Assembly (NCBI GenBank): GCA_025360235.1 | Contig: JANYCO010000054.1 | Coordinates: 1-6,318, forward strand | DNA from: Cytophagales bacterium | GTDB taxonomy: Bacteria > Bacteroidota > Bacteroidia > Cytophagales > Cytophagaceae | Length of the DNA stretch: 6,318 bases | Reading direction: 5' to 3' | In this document: piece by piece, positions 1 through 4,668 of the stretch | Layout of the letters: the number at the start of each line of letters is the position of its first letter | How positions within the stretch are numbered: position 1 is the first letter of the stretch | Translations under genes and position numbers: made by a program | The notes under the pieces: model-generated | Told to the model about the DNA's origin: nothing | Databases searched by the model: none | What the model saw: only the letters and a program-made list of their open reading frames with translations

Positions 1-195
1 CGAATATCTATACTCAAAGAATTGAGCCGAAATTGTATTGTCTAATTATAAAATAGCATGCCCAAATTATTATATTCGTAGTATTCAAAACGAATTTACA
101 ATATTATTGTGACAACTAATTCCTTATTTGAATAGCATTGGACCGGAGACAAAACACGGTGGCGAAAAGTAGTATTAAAATTATTGCGAAAAGTA
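1..195. other. AT-rich non-coding left edge
   Basis: No convincing gene lies here. A minus-strand open frame covers 96-398, but it mostly overlaps the SET gene in another frame and resembles no family I know. Visible structure is limited to a perfect 6-bp-arm palindrome, ACAATATTATTGT at 98-110, and a direct repeat of GCGAAAAGTA at 162-171 and 186-195 beside the end of the SET gene. The stretch is probably 3' flanking DNA of the SET gene. Confidence 0.6.
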
Positions 196-204
196 CTACT
201 TTCG
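163..204 (-). terminator. Possible weak terminator hairpin at the end of the SET gene
   Basis: The arms 163-174 and 194-204 are complementary over 11 base pairs with one bulged A (AAAGTAGTA against TACTACTTT, plus an outer CG pair), around a 19-nt AT-rich loop. The structure spans the TAG stop codon of the SET gene (196-198). On the minus strand no clear U-tract follows the stem, only scattered T's further on, so intrinsic termination is unproven. Part of the symmetry comes from the 10-bp direct repeat GCGAAAAGTA at 162-171 and 186-195. Confidence 0.3.
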
Positions 205-687
205 GGAAGCTGCTGGGGTCTTCTCAATCCGATGCTTATTCCAATAACGTTTTCCATAGCTGCAAAAAATCTCCTCCCCCTTCTTGATTTTTTTTGTGCT
301 GATGAGACAAACATTCCCATCCTCGTCAATGGCAATTTTAGAGTTGTTTTTGAATACTGAATGGGAATAGCCTTGGCTATCGTTGGCGTATTTAGCAAAA
401 CATTTTACGGTCATGGAATCCATAATAGTGCCATCGAGCATATCGATGAAATATTGATCTACGCCTTTTTTGACACGGATATCCACCTGCCGATCGGTTA
501 ATATTACACCTTTGAAAAGGGAGATAATTTCATCTTTATATAAGTCTACTACTGTAAATAAACCTTTCCCCGCATTGGGTAATTTTGATTTCGAAATATA
601 AAGGTAATCCGACTCCGGAGAGTCGATCAGATCTGTGTTGTAAGAAGAGCGTTTCAAAAAACTAGAATTAAATCGTAAATAATCCAC
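196..687 (-). CDS. Stand-alone SET-domain protein, putative protein-lysine methyltransferase
   Basis: This 163-residue protein is almost only a SET domain, the fold that transfers methyl from S-adenosylmethionine to protein lysines. Seen: the N-terminal SET signature with G40-K-G-L-F (residues 31-45), a central KCFAKYANDSQG (95-106) where eukaryotic enzymes have the NHSCxPN cofactor motif, and a C-terminal block with KKGEEIFCSYG (135-145) and YW (148-149). Y144 is the likely catalytic tyrosine. There is no Cys-rich post-SET segment, as is usual for bacterial members, and no signal peptide, so it is probably cytoplasmic. The start is GTG at 687; the frame stays open upstream to a TGA at 715-717 but holds no ATG, and the first internal Met lies inside the domain. 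It follows the 211-residue gene by 23 bp and is probably cotranscribed. The substrate is unknown. Confidence 0.85.
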   Translation of the reverse strand: MDYLRFNSSFLKRSSYNTDLIDSPESDYLYISKSKLPNAGKGLFTVVDLYKDEIISLFKGVILTDRQVDIRVKKGVDQYFIDMLDGTIMDSMTVKCFAKYANDSQGYSHSVFKNNSKIAIDEDGNVCLISTKKIKKGEEIFCSYGKRYWNKHRIEKTPAASRK

Positions 688-710
688 GAAGATAGCATAA
701 ATTAGCTTAT

Positions 711-1346
711 TTAATCAAAGTTGTATGGATAGCCAATTTCTTTTAGGTCTGTTTCGAGTTGTTCCCAATCTTCAAGTTCCTCAACGATCGACAAAACCAT
801 AGCTTTTGTCAAAGTTTGTCCACCGTAAATTTTTGTTACAATGTCCAATGGAATACCAGTTTCTATATAACTTTCTTCAAAATATTCTGTCGCCCAATCT
901 ATATAAGTTTGTGGATCTCCGTCAAAAATATTCAACATTTCTTTTGAGTTATCCTTGTAGCTTTTGATTTGTCCGGCCTGCCAATTTTTTTGCTCCGTTG
1001 TCCATAAGCAAAAAGTTGTTCCGATAGTTTTTACTGGCTCACCAAAAATAAATTCGTCGAAGATTGCAGGTAAATCTTGAGTTAATTTTTCTTTATCTTG
1101 TTGATCATATTCGTGCGCAAACCCATTTATAACACATCCGTCTTGTCTAAACAAGATTAGCATTTGATCACCCGAACCATCTCGCATTTCACAAAATTCT
1201 TCCTTATCTGCCCATTTGTTGTTGTACGAATAATAGCGGTATTCCCATTCTTGTGAGATAATTGCATCCAAAACGGAAATGGCTTTGCAAATAGTCTGTA
1301 AAGTTTTTCTGTCTGGCAATAAACGGTAGTCTTTCGTTGAAATCAT
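711..1346 (-). CDS. Uncharacterised acidic 211-residue protein, upstream partner of the SET gene
   Basis: I do not recognise a named family. The protein starts at an ATG and reads cleanly to TAA. It appears soluble: no signal peptide and no membrane segment. The most motif-like part is residues 38-60 (YYSYN, then EMRDGSGDQ), followed by ILFRQDG (64-70) and GFAHEYD (75-81), which looks like a beta-rich core. The rest is tryptophan- and acid-rich (W34, W45, W115, W122, W151, W194), with an acidic helical C-terminus around 187-203. From memory, small Bacteroidota and Planctomycetota proteins of unknown function carry a similar 'MRDGSG...F...G' segment, sometimes in immunity-like settings; I could not check this. 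It is the first gene of a minus-strand pair with the SET gene. No TAnnTTTG promoter is visible upstream. Confidence 0.75.
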   Translation of the reverse strand: MISTKDYRLLPDRKTLQTICKAISVLDAIISQEWEYRYYSYNNKWADKEEFCEMRDGSGDQMLILFRQDGCVINGFAHEYDQQDKEKLTQDLPAIFDEFIFGEPVKTIGTTFCLWTTEQKNWQAGQIKSYKDNSKEMLNIFDGDPQTYIDWATEYFEESYIETGIPLDIVTKIYGGQTLTKAMVLSIVEELEDWEQLETDLKEIGYPYNFD

Positions 1347-1376
1347 ATGTCGTTAAGTCTATTAATAGTTGATCGC

Positions 1377-1404
1377 CGATGGTTGGTGTCTTCGCCAGCC
1401 ATTG
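1377..1404 (+). repeat. Perfectly foldable 12-bp hairpin with a 4-nt loop (REP-like)
   Basis: The arms 1377-1388 (CGATGGTTGGTG) and 1393-1404 (CGCCAGCCATTG) pair over 12 bp around the loop TCTT. Three of the pairs are G-U wobbles in a plus-strand RNA; in a minus-strand RNA the same positions become A-C mismatches, so the structure is stable only as plus-strand RNA or single-stranded DNA. It is a GC-rich island in AT-rich DNA, with no U-tract on either side, so it is not a simple terminator. A REP-type palindromic repeat or a transposon-end remnant is possible. Confidence 0.5.
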
Positions 1405-1503
1405 TCACTTACTATGGAATACTGAATTTATTGTTAACGCTAATTTAATTATTTTTGGTAATATATTTTCGCTCTTGCTGGAGAAAAAGTTCCAGTCGAA
1501 AAC

Positions 1504-1521
1504 CCTGCTTGCAAGGGCAGG
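1504..1521. repeat. Small inverted repeat CCTGC/GCAGG
   Basis: CCTGC (1504-1508) and GCAGG (1517-1521) form a 5-bp stem whose 8-nt loop contains most of a CTTGCAAG palindrome. A similar small stem, CTGGAG/TTCCAG with one wobble pair, sits just upstream at 1478-1495. Neither has a U-tract. The function is unknown. Confidence 0.35.
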
Positions 1522-1609
1522 CGAAAAAATACCCTCAAGACAGTCAATCGCCTCCTGCTTTAGCTAGAGGATTTTAAATTCAAAATCAAAAGGCTTTAGC
1601 TTTGTCCAT

Positions 1610-1638
1610 GGCTGATGTTTACCCCAGTCAGGGGAGCC
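1610..1638. repeat. Nested inverted repeat with a CCCC/GGGG core
   Basis: GGCT (1610-1613) pairs with AGCC (1635-1638) and CCCC (1622-1625) with GGGG (1631-1634), around the loop AGTCA and with an 8-nt bulge on the 5' side. It lies about 65 bp upstream of the -7 element of the DUF2461 gene. It could end read-through from upstream or be part of an intergenic repeat; no U-run follows it. Confidence 0.4.
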
Positions 1639-1653
1639 AAAATAACTCTGTGA

Positions 1654-1675
1654 AATCCAATAATCCAATAAATCC
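1654..1675. repeat. Short tandem repeat AATCCAAT x2 plus AATCC
   Basis: The unit AATCCAAT occurs at 1654-1661 and 1662-1669 and is followed by AATCC (1671-1675), then GTGTTC. The surrounding CTGTGAAATCC...AATCCGTGTTC wording resembles, from memory, low-complexity 'AATCCGTG' intergenic strings seen in some Bacteroidota genomes. It ends about 27 bp before the -7 promoter element. Confidence 0.45.
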
Positions 1676-1702
1676 GTGTTCAAAACTAATGATTTAATTT
1701 CT

Positions 1703-1710
1703 TATCTTTA
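1703..1710 (+). promoter_or_regulatory. Bacteroidota-type -7 element for the DUF2461-SDR pair
   Basis: TATCTTTA matches the TAnnTTTG consensus of the Bacteroidota primary sigma factor at all but the last base. It lies 17 bp before the ATG at 1728, giving a very short leader, which is common in this phylum. A weak -33 candidate (TTC, 1679-1681) is 21 bp upstream. Confidence 0.5.
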
Positions 1711-1727
1711 TCAAAATTATTACCCCC

Positions 1728-2387
1728 ATGGCAAGAGAAAAATTCATCCCTTTTCTAAAAAAATTAAAGACCAACAACAACAAAGAATGGTTCGATAAAA
1801 ACCGGCCTGATTACGAAACGGTGCGCGAAGAGCTGATCGCAGTGGTGGCAGACGTTGTAAAAAAATTAAGTAAGACAGACCCTTCTATAGAATCAACCGA
1901 TGCTCGGAAAGCCATCTTTCGTATAAACCGCGATATTCGTTTTTCAAAAATAAAAGTTCCCTACAAAACAAATATGGGCGCCTCTATTTCTGAAGGAGGA
2001 AAGAAATCCCCCAAGGCTGGCTATTACTTGCATATAGAACCAGGCAACTGTTTTCTCGCTGGCGGCATATGGATGCCGGAATCTGAAAATTTGAAAAAAA
2101 TTCGCCAGGAAGTAGACTATAATGGAAAAGAGCTCGAGAAAATAATTAGAGCAAAAGAATTCAAAACGCTTTTTGGTGACCTTAGCGATGAAGATAAACT
2201 TATTCGTGTCCCAAAAGAGTTTGATCCGGAACATAAATACGCAGAATATTTAAAGCTGAAAAGTTTTATTGTAGCGCATAGTTTTCCCGACAAATTAGTT
2301 TCCAATCCAAAACTTGCAGACTATTGCGCCAAAGTTTTCAAAGGAATGTATCCTTTGAATAAATTTTTAAACATAGCATTCGACTAA
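1728..2387 (+). CDS. DUF2461 / TIGR02453 family protein
   Basis: This 219-residue protein has the full pattern of the DUF2461 family, whose biochemical role is unknown. Seen: N-terminal FLKKLKTNNNKEWFDKNRPD (9-28), the family's hallmark 'NN..WF..N...Y' segment; a core with IFRINRDIRFSK (63-74) and PYKTNMGA (78-85); a GYYLHIEPG segment (98-106) leading into AGGIWMPE (111-118); and VPKEFDPEH (161-169) near the C-terminus. The length is normal for the family and the hallmark sits near the N-terminus, which supports the ATG at 1728. No signal peptide or membrane segment is visible, so it is probably cytoplasmic. It is the first gene of a pair: its TAA directly abuts the ATG of the SDR gene. Confidence 0.9.
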   Translation: MAREKFIPFLKKLKTNNNKEWFDKNRPDYETVREELIAVVADVVKKLSKTDPSIESTDARKAIFRINRDIRFSKIKVPYKTNMGASISEGGKKSPKAGYYLHIEPGNCFLAGGIWMPESENLKKIRQEVDYNGKELEKIIRAKEFKTLFGDLSDEDKLIRVPKEFDPEHKYAEYLKLKSFIVAHSFPDKLVSNPKLADYCAKVFKGMYPLNKFLNIAFD

Positions 2388-3209
2388 ATGGCGATTTCAA
2401 GAATAAGTGTATTGGGCTGTGGCTGGCTGGGGTTGCCACTCGCGGAAGCATTAATTGATAAAGGCTATAAGGTGAAGGGAAGTACAACAACTGAATCCAA
2501 ACTTAATGGATTTCTCGATAAGGGAATCAACCCTTATTATATCAATCTCACACCTATAGTGCAGGCAAGAGATATAAAAGGTTTTATGGATGCGGAACTT
2601 GTCATCATTAATATACCTCCTGGTACCCGTACACGCTCTGCACTTTTTCATATAGAACAAATGCAACACCTGCTGCCTTATTTGGAAAAAAGTTCTGCTG
2701 AAAACGTGATCTATGTCAGCTCTACTTCTGTATATCCAAACACTAACGGAGAGGTAACAGAAGAAATGGTAACGGATATTGGACAAGCAGAAAATAAAAC
2801 GCTGGCTACGGCTGAAAAAATGATCCGGGAAATTTCCGATAAAAAAATCACAGTGCTTCGTTGCGGAGGCCTTACCGGTTATGACCGTTTGCTTATTCGT
2901 CATTTTGCCGGAAGGAAAGGGCTTACCATTGGGGAAGAACCTGTCAATATAATTCATCGCGACGATGTGATTGGAATCATTGAAGCGGTTATCAAACAAG
3001 AAAAATGGGGTGAAACGTATAATGTTTGCGCGCCTTTGCACCCCTTAAAAAAAGATTTTTACAAAGAGCTTGCGGAACGATTTGACTATGAACAACCAGA
3101 ATTTATAACATCAGAAACTCAGCCTTTTAAGATTGTAAATACCGATAAATTGGCAAATGAGCTGAATTATACTTTTAAATACCCTGATCCAATGGAATTT
3201 AATTATTAA
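2388..3209 (+). CDS. Atypical (YeeZ-like) short-chain dehydrogenase / NAD-dependent epimerase-fold protein
   Basis: This 273-residue protein has a Rossmann N-terminus with the dinucleotide motif G10-C-G-W-L-G15 after a hydrophobic strand, VIINIPPGT (72-80) as a later strand, YVSSTSVYP (109-117) supplying the usual SDR serine region, RCGGLTGYDR (158-167), and NIIHRDDV (187-194), the 'H-x-D-D' segment of extended SDRs. The canonical Tyr-x-x-x-Lys is not seen: the expected site reads LATAEKM (139-145), with no Tyr four residues before K144. This is typical of the YeeZ-like atypical SDR group as I remember it, so catalysis may differ or be absent. The substrate is unknown. The start codon immediately follows the DUF2461 stop codon, in the same frame, implying coupled translation. 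Confidence 0.85.
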   Translation: MAISRISVLGCGWLGLPLAEALIDKGYKVKGSTTTESKLNGFLDKGINPYYINLTPIVQARDIKGFMDAELVIINIPPGTRTRSALFHIEQMQHLLPYLEKSSAENVIYVSSTSVYPNTNGEVTEEMVTDIGQAENKTLATAEKMIREISDKKITVLRCGGLTGYDRLLIRHFAGRKGLTIGEEPVNIIHRDDVIGIIEAVIKQEKWGETYNVCAPLHPLKKDFYKELAERFDYEQPEFITSETQPFKIVNTDKLANELNYTFKYPDPMEFNY

Positions 3210-3211
3210 TC

Positions 3212-3233
3212 AACCATTAATAATTAACCATTA
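3212..3233. repeat. Direct repeat AACCATTA, 14-bp period
   Basis: AACCATTA occurs at 3212-3219 and 3226-3233 within a run of TTAAT-like words between the SDR and aspartokinase genes. It is upstream of the aspartokinase -7 element. It may be low-complexity spacer; a two-half-site operator is conceivable but not supported by more than the repeat itself. Confidence 0.35.
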
Positions 3234-3248
3234 GATTAAGTTTTTTCT

Positions 3249-3256
3249 TAAATTTG
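3249..3256 (+). promoter_or_regulatory. Bacteroidota -7 promoter element of the aspartokinase gene
   Basis: TAAATTTG is an exact match to the TAnnTTTG -7 consensus and is followed by CACC. It ends 28 bp before the ATG, predicting a leader of roughly 20 nt, far too short for a lysine riboswitch. No clear TTG is found at the -33 position; that area is the AACCATTA repeat and AT-rich DNA. The element implies that aspartokinase can be transcribed independently of the DUF2461-SDR pair. Confidence 0.65.
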
Positions 3257-3284
3257 CACCCTTAAAAATCTATTAAATTCTAGA

Positions 3285-4616
3285 ATGAAAGTATTAAAAT
3301 TTGGCGGTACGTCAGTAGGGAAACCGGAGAGAATGCACTCCATTGCAAAATTAATTTCTGATAAAGATCAAAAAATCGTTGTCTTGTCTGCTGTATCAGG
3401 TACTACCAATGCGTTGGTTGACATTTCAGCGAAATTCAGCAAAGGCGATAAAGCGGCAGGCCTTAAAGCAATAGACGATCTTTTTAAGCCTTTTTATTAT
3501 GATTTTGTAACGGCTTTGTATTCTACAGATGAGGGGAAAAAAGGTGGAAAAGCAATTATAGATTTTCACTATACCAATTTGAAAGCCTATGCTGAGAAAC
3601 CGTTTGGTGAAAAGGAAACCAAAGAAGTATTGGCTGAAGGAGAATTGATTTCTACCAAACTTTTTCAGGAATATCTGAAAGAACAAAGGTGTAATTCTCT
3701 ATTACTTCCTGCGCTTGATTTTATGAAAACAGATGCTGATAGTGAACCTTTGTTGGGATACATTGAAGAAAAACTAACAGCGATCTTAAAGAAAAATGAA
3801 GGTATTCAACTTTATATTACCCAAGGGTATATCTGCAGAAATTCAGATGGGGGAATAGACAATTTAAAAAGAGGAGGTTCAGACTATACAGGAACACTGA
3901 TTGGAGCAGCAATCCGCTCAGAAGAAATTCAGATCTGGACGGACATTGATGGGATGCATAATAATGACCCAAGAATTGTAAAGAAAACTTTCCCGATTCC
4001 TGAAATATCATTTGACGAAGCAGCGGAGCTAGCCTATTTTGGTGCAAAAATTTTGCATCCGACCTGTATCCGCCCAGCACACGAAAGGAAAGTACCTGTA
4101 AGGTTGTTGAATACGATGCAGCCTGAACAAAAAGGTACCGTTATTAATAGCAAACCTTCCGATAGAGAATTTACCGCTATTGCAGCGAAAGACAACATTA
4201 CTGCCATCAAAATAAAATCGGTAAGGATGTTGAATGCTTACGGGTTTTTAAGGAAAGTATTTGAGATTTTTGAGAAATACAAAACGCCTGTCGATATGAT
4301 CACTACTTCAGAAGTGGCTTTATCGTTAACGATAGACGATGATAAAAATCTGGATAAAATACTAGGGGAACTAAAAGAGTTTTGTATAGTAGAAGTTGAT
4401 AAAGATCAAACGATTGTTTGTATTGTTGGTAGCTTCGGACAAGACAAAACCGGTGCATCCATAAAAATATTTGAAGCACTGTGTGCTGTTCCCTTAAGAA
4501 TGATTTCTTATGGTGGCAGCAATCATAATGTTTCCGTTTTAATAAAAGGCGAAAATAAAGTTGAAGCGTTGACCGCGTTGAATGAAGGATTGTTTCAGAA
4601 AGAATTGGTGAAATAA
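3285..4616 (+). CDS. lysC: Aspartate kinase, single-function AKIII/LysC type
   Basis: It phosphorylates L-aspartate with ATP to 4-phospho-aspartate, the committed step to lysine, diaminopimelate, threonine and methionine. Seen: KFGGTSVG (5-12), LSAVSGTTN (34-42), AEGEL (117-121), RGGSDYTGTL (196-205), WTDIDGMHNNDPR (218-230) and ELAYFGAKILHP (248-259), all in the order of the kinase domain. Two ACT domains follow (about 300-355 and 376-437), with GFLRKVFEIF (320-329), ITTSEV (339-344) and SYGGSNHNVSVLI (408-420). The 443-residue length and the lack of a homoserine dehydrogenase domain show a single-function enzyme, closest to E. coli LysC. That points to lysine feedback, but positions equivalent to E. 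coli H320 and S321 are N317 and A318 here, so effector response is uncertain. The ATG lies 28 bp after a -7 element; a terminator follows. Confidence 0.95.
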   Translation: MKVLKFGGTSVGKPERMHSIAKLISDKDQKIVVLSAVSGTTNALVDISAKFSKGDKAAGLKAIDDLFKPFYYDFVTALYSTDEGKKGGKAIIDFHYTNLKAYAEKPFGEKETKEVLAEGELISTKLFQEYLKEQRCNSLLLPALDFMKTDADSEPLLGYIEEKLTAILKKNEGIQLYITQGYICRNSDGGIDNLKRGGSDYTGTLIGAAIRSEEIQIWTDIDGMHNNDPRIVKKTFPIPEISFDEAAELAYFGAKILHPTCIRPAHERKVPVRLLNTMQPEQKGTVINSKPSDREFTAIAAKDNITAIKIKSVRMLNAYGFLRKVFEIFEKYKTPVDMITTSEVALSLTIDDDKNLDKILGELKEFCIVEVDKDQTIVCIVGSFGQDKTGASIKIFEALCAVPLRMISYGGSNHNVSVLIKGENKVEALTALNEGLFQKELVK

Positions 4617-4623
4617 TTAACAA

Positions 4624-4668
4624 TAACAGGATTTTCTGCTTTAGAAAAGAAAATCCTGTTAATTTTTT
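4624..4668. terminator. Strong intrinsic terminator between convergent genes
   Basis: A perfect 14-bp stem (4624-4637 with 4648-4661; TAACAGGATTTTCT against AGAAAATCCTGTTA) encloses a 10-nt loop. It begins 8 bp after the aspartokinase stop codon and is followed by A and then six T's (4663-4668), a good rho-independent terminator for the plus strand. The right arm contains the TAA stop codon of the GH3 gene (4659-4661), and the T-run encodes that protein's final Lys-Asn codons. In the minus direction the stem is followed by a less regular T-rich stretch, so it may act both ways. Confidence 0.85.

Larger units (their letters stand above)
1347..1727. other. 381-bp structured intergenic region between divergent genes
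   Basis: The gap holds no convincing gene. A 62-codon plus-strand frame (1379-1567) begins inside a hairpin and has no family resemblance. From left to right I see: a strong hairpin (1377-1404); an AT-rich stretch (1405-1470); a small hairpin CTGGAG/TTCCAG (1478-1495); a hairpin CCTGC/GCAGG (1504-1521); a nested hairpin GGCT-CCCC/GGGG-AGCC (1610-1638); an 8-bp tandem repeat (1654-1669); and the -7 promoter element of the downstream gene (1703-1710). The density of hairpins looks more like an accumulation of palindromic intergenic repeats than one regulatory RNA, but this is inference. Confidence 0.55.

Noticed and set aside
96..398. 100-codon minus-strand open frame
   Set aside because: Two thirds of it overlap the well-supported SET gene in another frame, and the product resembles no family.
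1379..1567. 62-codon plus-strand open frame in the intergenic gap
   Set aside because: Its start codon lies in the strong hairpin at 1377-1404, it covers other inverted repeats, and its product looks non-coding (repeat-derived).
2451..3041. 196-codon minus-strand open frame antisense to the SDR gene
   Set aside because: The plus-strand SDR has clear conserved motifs throughout; the antisense product has none and is rich in Phe/Cys/His, typical of a shadow frame.
3210..3284. Lysine riboswitch (L box) ahead of aspartokinase
   Set aside because: The whole gap is 75 bp and the leader after the -7 element is about 20 nt, far below the size of an L box; no matching helices are seen.
4303..4623. 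106-codon minus-strand open frame antisense to the aspartokinase C-terminus
   Set aside because: It is a shadow of the conserved ACT domains.
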